From positions 234,407-298,406 of the forward strand of contig VZSE01006622.1 in assembly GCA_013398275.1 (NCBI GenBank): DNA of 64,000 bases, written 5' to 3'. Source of the DNA: Promerops cafer. Taxonomy: Eukaryota > Chordata > Aves > Passeriformes > Nectariniidae. Below, in pieces: positions 38,374-48,958 of the stretch. The position numbers were made by a program, and so were the translations under genes. The first letter of the stretch is position 1; every line of letters starts with the position of its first letter. Under the pieces are notes generated by a model. It searched no databases. It was given only the letters and a program-made list of their open reading frames with translations, and was not told the origin of the DNA.

Positions 38374-39737
38374 AGATTACACACTTGCATTATTTCAGAG
38401 TTAATTCTGGTCCTTCTTTGTGAGAAGAACCCATTTTCCTCTAGAAGTGATGATATTGTGGCTCAGTGTCTATGCTGTGGGCTCAGTTTTTTAGCTGCCT
38501 GTTACTTACATTTCTGGGTTGATTAACATTAAAAGAAAACCAATTTGATATGATTTGAATTCATTTTCTGAAATGGTGGAATAATTTGAAAGGAAAATAT
38601 CTGCAACATTAAGTTTAATGGTTTTTTTTCCCCTATATTTACTGCAGCTGGGGCTCAGTCATCTGTATTCTATGGATAGCTGCCTCTGCTTCAGGACTGT
38701 GTTAATTTGGGATTAATTTCACTTTCAGGATACTGTGGCCTTTGCACATCTATTTTTCTTCATTTTGGGATAAATAGAAAAGAAGCAACCATAGGATATT
38801 TAACTCCAAATGACTGATTTTTCCCAGCTGAGTTCTTGATCTTTCTTCCCACACTGGAGTTGCTTGGGGAGTTACTAGACCTTGGGAGACATGAGCTGCT
38901 TTGTGTATAAATTCCCACCAAAAGATGAGATATTCCAGTCTTTTCTAAGGAGTAACCAGAAGTTTTACTTCCTCTAAGTAACATCACCAAAAAAAAATCA
39001 CCCTGCTTTGGCAAAGAAATTCCCAGCTCCATGAGAAGGGAGCAATGGATATTCTCCAAAAGTGTGTTAAGACTTTTGTTTTTCTAAAATGCAGTTCCTC
39101 TGCTGGAGGTGAGAGGGAAAGATAAACTGAGAGGTGTCCCCAGGTGTGGAATGTTGAGGTTTTGGGAAAGAGAAGATTCCAAATGAGCATAAAACCAAGG
39201 AAATGTGGCATTTCTCATCAGCCAGCTTTTAATGTCTTTCAGAGTGCATTGCTTCTGCTGAGAGTACAGGGCTGTAAAGAGCAATTGAGTGCTGCAAATT
39301 GGTCCATTGAATAATTGAAAATAGTTTAAAATGGCATAATTGGCTTAAAGATGCCTAATCAACCCATCTCATGCCTGGGAGCTGCCCGGGGGCTTTACCC
39401 TGATGGATCCAAGTGGGTTTTTATCATGTGGTCAGTGCTGGTGCTTGTTATTCTGTTTGCTAGTGGAGGACACTCATCTTTCTAAAATTCCTGTGTTTGG
39501 CTTCTGCTTTACTTGCTCTCTTTCTGTCCCCAAATATTTGATTGGAACGAACTAATCAAGAAAAATACTAATTGCCCTTTGCACAAAATCCTGGGTTAGA
39601 TGAAAAAGCAACTTGGCATGGAGAGCTGGTGGAATTATGGATGTAAAGGATCATTTCAGCCAGATCTTTCCATGTATCTCCAAGCTAGGAATTCACTGAT
39701 AGTGGTGTGGGCTTCAGTACCATGTTTTCACTCATGG

Positions 39738-39811
39738 TGGCTTAATGGAAGGGGTTGGAAATAGGTGATTTCTAAGGTCCCTTCCAACCCAAACCATTCC
39801 ATCCTTCCATG
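39738..39811 (+). mobile_element. CR1 LINE 3' tail
   Basis: A sense CR1 terminus contains GGGGTTGGAAATAGGTGATT, then TCTAAGGTCCCTTCCAACCC, then AAACCATTCCATCCTTCCAT. The terminal octamers are degenerate. Confidence 0.83.
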
Positions 39812-41288
39812 TTAATGGTTTGGAGGATCCTCCTGAACATCTAAAGATAGAAATAAAGCTAAAAAAGAAACTGCAGTTGGTTGGCCTGACCAGTTTCTGC
39901 CTCGTTGCCCAAAGGAAATCAGTCACAATGAAACAGTCTCGATTTTTAATGATGTCTAAAAGGATGGCAAGGAGACAGCTCTCACAATCAGAGAGAGCTG
40001 GGAATGCAGCAGAGCACTTGGGGAAAATCCAGAGGTAGTTTTCCCTTATCAACACAGGCATCAGGCCATATGAAAACCAAACAGTCCTTTAAATGGCTTT
40101 GGAAACCACTGCAGGAGGAATATTGGGTTGGTTTGGAGGCATCTTAATTAAGGATGCAGCAGGGAAATTTAGAGATGCTGCAGTTGGGAATGGTAAAATT
40201 GAGAGGCAAAATAAAAGGGGGGGAAGGCTACATTTAGCTGGGCAATCTGGTGTCTGCTGCTTCTATGGTCTGTAAATTTGAGGGATGTAAGTGCAGGAAG
40301 AAGAAGGGACATGGAGGTTGTGCAGGCTGAGGTAATGGGCAAGGCAGGCACGGTGGGATTGGCCCTGTCAGGGCAACTCTTCCCACATAAATCCTGGCCA
40401 GGAGCATCACAGCCAAGGGGAGAGGCAGAAATCATCTCACCCAGGCCCCATAAATCCAGTCCTGGACATCAGGGATGTACATCTCTAATGAACATTCCTT
40501 CCTGAGCAGGAGTGGGATGAGCTAATTGTCTTGGGTGCCCTCTGGTTCTCCTGGCACAGGGTCACACTCTTTGGACTGAAGTGTCCTTACAGGTAATTGG
40601 AGCTGGATATGTAGATCAAAGGAAGAAACCAGCCATGTCATTTATTAGCTGAAGGAATGAAGTAATTGAATTTGCCAATTTAAAGCTACCCTTCCCTGTC
40701 TTTAGAAAATACTGACCCTGCAGATTTTTTTATGCTGAACTGCTGATTTAAATTTTGGAGGTGGTGTTCTCCTCTGGGGCTTTGATGCACTGCTCATGGA
40801 AATGTGTGTTTAGAGATGGAAAAGGAGAGAAATTGCCCTTGTGAGGGACAAGTGAGTATTTTACTCTATTCACCATGTGTCTGCATAAATGGAATGTGGT
40901 ATTATATATTTCCTTTAAAAGAGGAGGAAAAAAACCCCAACCTGTGACAGTTTTTCACAAGGAGTAGCAAATTTCCCAATCTTTAAATAAACATCATTAT
41001 ACCCTGGTAGAGAAAATGGGGTAAGAAATATGTGTTGATTGCTCTTTTTCTAGAACCTTGTAACTAGGTGAGAATTTTGTCTGTTCCTCCTCTTTCTTAC
41101 AGAGGAAACACCATTTCCATAGGGCCAGATTTTGGGGCTAATAAAAAGAAAATGCCTCCAGGCTTTCATGCAGTACCTGCAATTAAAATGAATAAAATTG
41201 CACGTGTTACTGATATATTAAGGGGGTAGTTGGAAGCTTGTTGCTCTTCAAGAAAATGGGGAATTAATCACTGGAGACACTGGATGGA

Positions 41289-41322
41289 ATGGAATATATC
41301 TGGGTAAATGCAGGGTTTTAGA
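41289..41322. repeat. 34-bp dispersed repeat, copy 1
   Basis: The 34 bases starting ATGGAATATATCTGGGTAAA match 44185-44218 at 33 of 34 positions (A/G difference in GGGTAAATG against GGGTAAGTG). Flanks differ on both sides. I do not recognise the family. Confidence 0.8.
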
Positions 41323-42975
41323 GGATACAGAGGAGGCTTAATCCCTTAAATTCGATGTATCATTGGAGAGATTATGGAGGTGGTGCTGGGGACTGGCTGT
41401 CCCCAGGTCAATTAACACTGAGTTAACGAGGGACAGCGAGGTCTCCCCTCCCAGCAGGCAGGAGGGAGGAGCTGTATGGAGGCACAGCAGGGATGTGGGT
41501 GGAAGGGGGATGACCCACCACGTGCTGCTGGCCCTGGCTGTGGTCACAGGAGATGTTGCTCCTGCACGTGGTGCCTGGAATTCCAAGCCCGTGTAATTGG
41601 CAGGGGGAAAGTGGAAATGCAGGGATGATAACAGCAGGACCACGTGTGCTGTGTATATCAAGCAGGTAGTGACAGGCTGTCCCTGCCATCAGCCCCAATG
41701 CCCTTTTTCATCTATTTTGGGCACAAAGTGTTTGGGAAAAGGGGTCTCATTAACCTGTCTGCTGAATCTTTTCCTGATAAAGTGCTAGTTGCTCTGACAG
41801 CAAGGAGAAAACCCAGTGTAAAAGTTTTGAACTGGAGCTGTAACAAACATCCAAAATCCAGTTCAGGTAATTCCATATTCATTTCCTTTTGTCTGAGTGA
41901 TTCCTCTTTGCCTCCCCTCTCCCTCTCCTGTTTGGGAAGCACCTTCCCACAGAAGGGTGGATGCAAAAACTCATTACTCTTTAAACATCCACAGGAAATA
42001 CTAAAAGTTGATTGCAAGGATGAGGTTAAAGAGGGGTGATCCTCACCAGTGATCTACATTAGATTTGGGTGGGAAATGAAAAAAGGAGCTAAGTTTTAAC
42101 TGTTCATTTAAGATGACAGCCTTAGCATTAGTTATAACCTAGAGGATTCCCTAGAAATCCCAGCAAACACCACAAATCCTGTAGGAAGTGTGTATTTGAA
42201 AGCAGCAGAGCATGATAAACCCTCATATATTAACTTAATTTGGGAAAAAATTGTGGCGCTGCCTTGTAGCTTCAAACAGTGATGGGTTACAGAGCCCAAA
42301 ATGGAAATGTACTGAAATTCTGTGGTGGGATGCAGGGAAGAGAGCGTGGCTGGCTGGGAAGTGATGCTTTTGTATTTCTGACTAAATAAACCGTGACAGC
42401 ACAGACTAAATGCAGTGAAAAATAAGGTACAGCGGCGCCTCAGCTCGTGAGCTCCAGCCCACACCTTATCTCAGTGTCATGACTGGGCTGAGACAGAGTG
42501 GTCATGATTTGTTTAAATTTGTACAGTGAGGCAGGAGCTGAGAACTGCCCAGATTCCAGCTCTGCTCCTCACCCATGGGAAGCACAGGGAGTGCAGTGCC
42601 TGAGGAACACCCTCTGGCCAAAGTGGTGTTCAACTGCCTGGAGCAGGCTGGAGTTCTTGCTGCAGCATCATTTTCTGTTAACTGTCATTAGAAATACCAG
42701 ATGGCATCCTGCTTTCCAGCTTTTTCCACCTGTAAATAGAATAAATGTTCCAGAAATATCTCCTCCTCACAACTCCTTGTCAAGACCTTTGGTAAAAGGA
42801 ACACACCATGAAGCTCATAGCTAGAGGTTCCCAAGAGCCTCATTTCCTTACTACAATTGAAAGAATTAGGTAAAATTGCTTTTGGATAAAGTCATTCAGG
42901 AGTTGTGCCCTTTTTTAATTGAGCTTTTGTATCTTTGTTAACTGGTTTTTGTGTTTTGTTGGGTTTTTCATATAG

Positions 42976-43058
42976 CTCCCCAGAGGAATTTTGAAATTGC
43001 CTTTAAGATGTTTGATCTGAACGGTGACGGCGAGGTGGACATGGAGGAGTTTGAGCAG
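42976..43058 (+). CDS. MICU1: MICU1 coding exon carrying EF-hand 1
   Basis: This 83-nt exon follows CATATAG (AG 42974-42975). CT completes Thr with the previous exon, and 27 codons follow: PQRNFEIAFKMF, then the EF-hand loop DLNGDGEVDMEE (43014-43049), then FEQ. The loop has Asp1, Asn3, Asp5, Glu7 (backbone position), Asp9 and the bidentate Glu12, a complete canonical calcium site. Known role: calcium binding here, together with the second EF-hand encoded beyond this window, relieves MICU1 inhibition of MCU. The exon ends in CAG followed by GCAAGT, so the next intron appears to be of the GC-AG class. No GT donor fits the frame and the downstream exon. Confidence 0.97.
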
Positions 43059-43292
43059 GCAAGTGGAACAATCAGTGCTGTGACATCTCAGCCATAAGCA
43101 CAGCTTTTCTCTGTAATATTGCTGCCTTTTATTTTTGTGCTTAGTGCTGGTTTGCACCTTTCCCTTCTGTGCTCTGCTGTGTAGCTTCAGTGCTGCTCTT
43201 TGTTTCTTTAAGCTGGATATTTCAAGAGAAAAATTTTCATTCAATTAGGACGATCAGCAGTACAAACTCAGCTTTCCTGTGACTTTGTCACC

Positions 43293-43424
43293 AACATTCA
43301 AGGCCAGGCTGGGTGGGCTCTGGAGCAAGCTGGGCTAGTGGAAGGTGTCCCTGCCTGTGGCAGGAGGTGGAACTGGATGAGCTTTAAGGTCCCTTCCAAC
43401 CCAAACTATTCTAGGATTCTGTAA
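43293..43424 (+). mobile_element. CR1 LINE 3' tail
   Basis: A sense CR1 segment runs from CATTCAAGGCCAGGCTGGGT, through GGAAGGTGTCCCTGCCTGTG, to ACCCAAACTATTCTAGGATT and a CTGTA terminus. It starts only about 235 bases downstream of the EF-hand 1 exon. Confidence 0.88.
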
Positions 43425-44184
43425 CATTTCCTTAGAAAAAGTCACCTTCAAGATAGACAAAGAACTTTTTTTTCACTCTACTGATAAAGTGAGATTTTGA
43501 TCCTACTGCTTTCACAGCTTCTACTGCATTCCTTAATTTTGTCTTCAGAGAATAGCCAAGGTAAGTCTGCTTCAGAGGAGAATTTATCCACTTATTCCAG
43601 CATAATCCAAAAACGTGTTATTGAGAGCATATTTTCATTAGCCCTCTACTTCTTACAAGGCTTCATCAACAGGTACTTGGCTGCAGGTTTTTTAATGAGT
43701 TTAGCCTTCATGTCTGGTGCTGGTGAGCTCTTCCTATAAGCTGTGATTTATGGTTGTGTCCAAGTGAGAACAGATTGAAGGCTCGAGCTGTCAGTGGGGA
43801 AAAGATTTGCCCTCCCCAGGCAGAAGAGTGTGATTTTTGTTGCCTATTTCTAGCCTTAAGATATTGGGAACTTAGAAACACCCTGAAATCACATCCTGAA
43901 TCACCTGTGCATGCTGTTCATAAAAGGAAATTGAAATGCATTTACAAAGAGAGAACAAAGCAGCCCTGGAGAATCCAGGGACAAATTCTTACTCATGAGT
44001 TGGCTCAATGAGTAATTAACTGCAGAGTCTCTACGAGGTCATGCTTGGGGCACTTGCTATAAATGGGAAGAACTAGTGGCAAAGGAGGTCTGTTGAATTA
44101 CCCTCCCTTTCTAATCTTTTAATTAATCTCCTTTAATTATTACCTGTGTGTATGGTGTCATCATCACGAGCTTGCTCCAGAGCT

Positions 44185-44218
44185 ATGGAATATATCTGGG
44201 TAAGTGCAGGGTTTTAGA
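44185..44218. repeat. 34-bp dispersed repeat, copy 2
   Basis: Matches 41289-41322 at 33 of 34 bases. The GGGTAAGTGC in this copy resembles a splice donor, but no exon is evident to its left. Confidence 0.8.
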
Positions 44219-46111
44219 TGCACCCTTTGGACTATGAGGAGACTGGAGTGTGTTTATCTGCAGTCTGGTATCACTTCCCTAGACCAGCTTGAAATGTAAA
44301 CCTGGGGTTTTGTTCATGTTCCTTCCTAAAAATGGCTGTTCTTCCTTCTGTCTGCATAGTGCATGGAGAGAGCACTCCACTGCAGCTGTGTGATCATACT
44401 GAGCAGTCCAAAAGGGGATTTATGGTGGTTGTAATGTTCTAGAATGAAATCAATCATGCAGATAGATGAATTTAAGAAAATCAGAGAACAATTAACCTCC
44501 TACTAAAAATGCACTGATGCCAAGGTGCTAACACAGGTGTCATGTTTGGTTTTTTATTAGAGCCATGTAAAATGAAAAAGGAACATTTCTACAGGATTAA
44601 TGTTTCCTAATCACTATGAAAATGGAGGTACAAAATTGAATTAAATTGTTTCAAATCATCCAGTGGGCCAGGGGCAGTTATACATGCATTAAGTCACATA
44701 AACATCCTTAGGAAGGGGAAGGCATTTTTGTTAAGCTGGTTATATGTGTCACTGCCTGTATGGAAAGGAATAAAGTTCCTGGTTAGCATCAGGATATTTG
44801 GGTGAAGGCTGATCCTCCAGAGCCTGAGAGTCAGAGGATGAAGGAGCTGTTTTGGAAAGTGAGAAGATATCTGTGAAGATACTGATTTGCTGCAAGAACA
44901 AACACAGCTCTGGTGGGAGGCACATATATCTCATTATGCAAACATATAACATTACAAACAATTGTTTATATGATAAATTCTCTTTTTCACTCCTTATGGA
45001 AATGCCTCGGGAAGAGCATGAAGGATGGCAGGGTTTGCAGCTCTGTCCTGTAAATCTTAGCTGGCAGGAGCAGCTGGAACTGGCCTTCTCAGGGAATTAT
45101 GCAGCTGTTTAAAAGAGCAACACCATTTTGGGGAGAATGGGTGGAAAAAGAGGGGGAAGAAGAGGACCATCAGGGAAGCATCACTCCATCCCTGCTGGCT
45201 GTGAGCACGTGGGAATGAACTTCCTGCTCCTCCCCTGCACGTTGTCTTTGGAGGCAACCAACAGCAGGTCCCTCTTCTCACTGATGTTTGAAAACCTCAT
45301 CAGGAAAGAAAATTACTTCAGTAATTTAGCTAATACGTGACTAAGCTGGAGGCTTTAACTACCTAATAAAAAACCATTTCATTTCTTCAGGCCTTGCTGA
45401 AGAATTTCAGGTTTTTTATCCAGTTGAGGCATGTGGTTAGTGCTTAGTCCTGAATAATGTGGTGCCTGCATCAGTATTGCCTTCAATTCTGCATCCTTCA
45501 GCATGTAAATTGTTATTTTACTCCTCTATCTTTAAAGAAAAGCTGGCTGAAAAGTAGAAAACTCGCAGCCAGTGTTACTGGTGATTTCTCTTTGAGTCTT
45601 TAACAATTTTAATTGATTTTTTTCCCCCTCATCTGGTACAAAAGATGAAGCATGATAAACACTTAGGCTGAAATATGAACAAAAAACAGTGGAGCATCTC
45701 AGAGCTCCATGTCCTTGCATGATTGATGAGCTGTGGGTGAGGGCAGCTCCTTGCTGTGGTGCCTGCCTTTCTGGGCATTGAAAGGATTACCCAAAACTGG
45801 GACTGGTTAAATCATTTTGGCTCCAGTGCCCACAGGTGGATTTTCAACCTGTCTGATGCTTGTTACAGATGGGAGAGGAAAAGAGAGCCATAGGATTCCA
45901 TCTAAATAACCCCCAGGAAAAGCTGCTCTGTGGAGCAGTCTGCAGTGTGGTAAACACTCATGTAGAAACAGGGGCAGTTTTCCAAGCTGGCCTTAAATTG
46001 CCTTGCTTCAGGCAGTTTATAAATATTTGTCTCCAAACTGTGCTGCATGCAGAGCTCACAGTTAACAGTGAAGCACAAAGCAAACTAAGGAGTTGCTACT
46101 TACAGTGCAAA

Positions 46112-46445
46112 AATCAGAGAATTCCTGAATGGTTTGGGTTGGAAAGGACCTTAAAGATCATCTCATTCCACCCCCCCTGCCATGGGCAGGGACACCTTCC
46201 ACTATGCCAGGTTGCTCCAGGTTCTGTCCAGCTTGTCCTTGAATACTTCCAGGAATGGGGCAGCCACAGCTTCTCTGGGCAACCTCTGCCATGGCCTCAC
46301 CACCCACCCAGAGAAGAATTTCCTCTTAATATGTAGCCTAAAGCTCCTCTCTTTCAGTGTAAAGCCATTACCCTTGTAAATAGTCTCTCTCCATGTTTCT
46401 TACAGGCTCCCTTCAGGCACTGGAAGGGCCACAATTAGGTCACCC
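46112..46445 (-). mobile_element. CR1 LINE 3' fragment, antisense
   Basis: The + strand shows the reversed CR1 end: GGTTTGGGTTGGAAAGGACC, TTAAAGATCATCTCATTCCA, then GGGCAGCCACAGCTTCTCTG. It continues into the TAAAGCCATTACCCTTGTAA region. At over 300 bases it is one of the longer copies here, 5'-truncated. The long open frame crossing it is not a gene. Confidence 0.9.
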
Positions 46446-47537
46446 CACATCCTTCCTCACATCAGGGGACCAAAAAGCCTCAAAACCTCTTTTCTGTACT
46501 TTCTTCCTCTTGATTTTCTCCTCGACTTCATTTTCCTTGTAGCAGAAGAGCAGCCAGCAGTCTCTGGTTGGGATGCAGGGTTTCCAGCAAGGTGAACCCA
46601 GCAGAAATAGTGCAGCAGTTTCCTCCAGAGCATCCCCTCTGCTTGGGGCTGTTCCAGCACTCACACTCTCATTAGGAAAAAGTTGAACACACTGAATACC
46701 ACAATAATAAGGTTCTGGCATCCTCATGACAGCTGGAGCTGTTGGCAGCTGCTTTTCTTCCTCCCTTCCAGTTTTTGTCAGCAGGGGGAAGAGGCTGATG
46801 GCAAAGCAGTGGTGTTTGCTGGAGCTTTGGGAAGCCTAGATGGCTTTTTTCCCCTCCTTTTTAAACTTCTTGTTCTTAATATGAATTCTTTTGCTGCCTT
46901 GTTGGAAGAGAACAGAGATCACAGAGAATTAGCCTGGCTTATCATATCCCAGCAATAATCCCTCAGATCAACTTGGATAGTTTAGTGAGATACTTGAGGA
47001 TGGAGAGAGGAGATGGCTGCATTTGGCTTGGCTGCCTCCTTAAATTTGCACAGAACCCTTAAAATAACACACTCTTGGATTCTCAGGCTGTCACATCCTT
47101 CAAGGTCAACCTTTTGGCATCTTTTATGGGGTAGGGAAGAGCCTTTGAAGAGCCTTTAGTGCTGGGTGGCACAGCCCCAGGGATGGAGGAACTTGAGCTG
47201 TGACAGAGAGCAACAGGCAGCAAGGAGAGGGTGCTCTTGGGTTGAAAACCCCAGGATTTGTGCAGGAGTGGGAAGGAAATGTGTTGTGAGCTGACTGGGG
47301 TTGGTGTGAGCTCCCAAGGATGGGCAGTAAAGGAGTGGAAGCTCTGAAACATTTGAAGAGTTTTTTCTTCCCCACGAGTGCTGCAGCTTTCCCACCTCCT
47401 GGGATTTTCATGGGAAGAAGCTGCTCTGCTGAGCAGGGGTAGGATCAGCACTAGAATGTTTGTCTGCAAACTGGCTGAATTGTTTCCTAAAACTCATTTT
47501 AACTCTTCTTTCTTTAAAGTGGACTGAAAACACCAAA

Positions 47538-47712
47538 GCCTAGGTTGGCCAGAGAGGTTGTGGACTCCTCATCCTTAGAGGTGGTCAAGGCCAGGCTGAA
47601 CTGGGCTTGGAGCAACCTGCTCTAGTGGAAAGTGTCTCTGCCCATGGAAGGGTTTTGGAACTAGATGGGCTTTAAGGTCACTTCCAGCCCGAATAATTCT
47701 GGGATTCTCTTA
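47538..47712 (+). mobile_element. CR1 LINE 3' fragment
   Basis: A sense CR1 runs from GCCAGAGAGGTTGTGGACTC, through GTCAAGGCCAGGCTGAACTG, to the TTCCAGCCCGAATAATTCTG terminus. It lies about 125 bases upstream of the solo LTR. Confidence 0.88.
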
Positions 47713-47831
47713 AGTTCAGCCAAATTTTTGAATTGTTGTGACTTCTGAGAATTGTTTTAGGAGGAAAAGAAAGGATGACACAGCTGAGCGTGGAGTACTT
47801 CATCCTGGCACTCGACTGGTATGGTTTTGAT

Positions 47832-47837
47832 GGTGAC
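47832..47837. repeat. Target-site duplication, left
   Basis: GGTGAC immediately precedes the LTR terminus and is repeated at the other end. Confidence 0.85.
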
Positions 47838-47876
47838 TGTGAAAAATGAGGTTCACTCCTGGTAGGATAGAAAAGG

Positions 47877-47882
47877 TTTAAT
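47877..47882 (-). terminator. LTR poly(A) signal-like ATTAAA
   Basis: ATTAAA on the - strand, about 40 bases from the LTR 3' end. It acts antisense, so it should not truncate MICU1 transcripts. Confidence 0.5.
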
Positions 47883-47978
47883 AAGAATAATAGGAGACAG
47901 ACATAAAACAAATGGTTAATATGGCTGGGTGCCTTGGCATTCAGCCAAGAAGCACACCTTAACTCCAAGAAGCATTCC

Positions 47979-47986
47979 CTTATATA
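47979..47986 (-). promoter_or_regulatory. LTR TATA box
   Basis: The - strand reads TATATAAG, preceded by AAAATG and followed by GGAATGCTTC. It lies about 100 bases before the ATTAAA motif, a spacing consistent with U3-R of a retroviral LTR. Whether it is active cannot be told from sequence. Confidence 0.6.
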
Positions 47987-48647
47987 CATTTTTACCAATT
48001 CCCCTCCCTTCTTTCATCCTGTCAATCAGCATTTTCTCATCTTCTTCTGTAAGTCTGCATCTTCTTATGTTGCTAGTCTGTGCATTCTTCTGATCAATAA
48101 TTCTCTCCTCCTGTATTCAATTGTCATTTCTATTTGGACAGATGGATCTCCTGTTTATTTTGTGCTTTTCTGAGTTAGCAAAAGCTTTTCTTCACATCCT
48201 GTATTTCTAAGCTTTGTCAGCAATAAAAGAAACTATATTCATACCATAAAGTTTTTCAATATTATACATACAGCATTCACTTCAACATTAGTGAAAAGCC
48301 CATAATATAATACATACTCATAACATATAGTTAGGGTTACATGCATTAACTTCTACATTATTCAGACATTTCTTTGAGTTTGGGTGTCACAGTGCTCTAT
48401 TGTTTTCTGAGTCTTCCCATCTTGACTCATCATCAATAAATTTTTGGGTGACTTGTTTTTATGCTTTTTTTGAGTAAAGTTATGTGTTTTCTTTTCTTCT
48501 TCTGGGCACTTCTTCTTATCTGCTATTCTGGTTTGTGTTACTGTTATCTTATCACATGGATAAGTCAAGAAAAAGGTAACCTTACATATTTTAGTCCCAC
48601 AGAGGACCCACACAGCCAGCAATACACACTTAACTTATGAGATTACA

Positions 48648-48653
48648 GGTGAC
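48648..48653. repeat. Target-site duplication, right
   Basis: A second GGTGAC follows the LTR terminus ATTACA and matches the left copy exactly. About 107 bases then separate it from the MICU1 exon. Confidence 0.85.
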
Positions 48654-48760
48654 CAAAATCATAATTTAGACTAGATTTAAATACTTACCAACAACATACA
48701 AATGCAAAAGCCAGCCTTATTAAATGTTTCTAACAGTGGCATCCCCCCTGTGATTTTTAG

Positions 48761-48958
48761 GTGCAGAGCATCATCCGTTCCCAAACCAGCATGGGCATGC
48801 GCCACCGGGACCGCTCCACCACCGGCAACACCCTCAAAACCGGCTTCAGCTCGGCGCTCACCACCTACTTCTTCGGGGCTGACCTGAAGGGAAAGCTGAC
48901 CATCTCCCACTTCCTGGACTTCCAGCGCAAGCTGCAGCACGACATCCTGAAGCTGGAG
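48761..48958 (+). CDS. MICU1: MICU1 coding exon, 198 nt, after EF-hand 1
   Basis: The exon starts after TGATTTTTAG with GTG CAG AGC and encodes 66 codons in phase 0, ending CTG GAG. The peptide opens VQSIIRSQTSMGMRHRDRST, has FFGADLKGKLTI in the middle, and ends FQRKLQHDILKLE. The length equals the human exon as I recall it, with few substitutions (for example Ser for Pro after HRDR). Known structure: this is the linker and core helices between the two lobes, including the pseudo-EF-hand region around GADLKGKLT. A second AG six bases in (GTGCAG) could act as an alternative acceptor that drops Val-Gln. The donor GTTTGG is weak. Third positions are GC-rich compared with the AT-leaning intron. 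Confidence 0.97.

Larger units (their letters stand above)
34302..42975 (+). other. MICU1: MICU1 intron, 8.7 kb
   Basis: The donor is GTAAGT and the acceptor is TTTTTCATATAG, ending at 42975. It contains an A15 run (36063-36077), a small antisense CR1 piece (38285-38373) and a sense CR1 tail (39738-39811). It also holds one copy of a 34-bp dispersed repeat (41289-41322). I see no other gene. Confidence 0.8.
47838..48647 (-). mobile_element. Solo LTR of an endogenous retrovirus, antisense to MICU1
   Basis: An 810-bp block starts TGTGAAAAAT and ends GAGATTACA (TG...CA termini) between perfect 6-bp direct repeats GGTGAC at 47832-47837 and 48648-48653. On the - strand it begins TGTAATC, has a TATATAAG box at about 47979-47986, an ATTAAA poly(A)-signal-like motif at 47877-47882, and ends TTTTTCACA. 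That is a U3-R-U5 layout. A 6-bp target duplication is common for class II (beta/alpha-like) elements. No internal gag, pol or env sequence is present, so this is a recombination-derived solo LTR. Its U3 side faces the MICU1 exon at 48761, only 113 bp away. The family name is not determined. Confidence 0.88.
43059..48760 (+). other. MICU1: MICU1 intron with GC donor, 5.7 kb
   Basis: It runs from GCAAGT to TGATTTTTAG. It holds a sense CR1 tail (43293-43424), the second 34-bp repeat copy (44185-44218), an antisense CR1 (46112-46445), another sense CR1 (47538-47712) and an antisense solo LTR (47838-48647). It is the most repeat-rich intron in the window. A plausible branch-point sequence, TTTCTAAC, lies near 48727-48734 between the LTR and the acceptor. 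Confidence 0.85.

Noticed and set aside
45860..46336. 158-codon open frame on the + strand
   Set aside because: Much of it crosses an antisense CR1 fragment. There is no splice or protein-family support.
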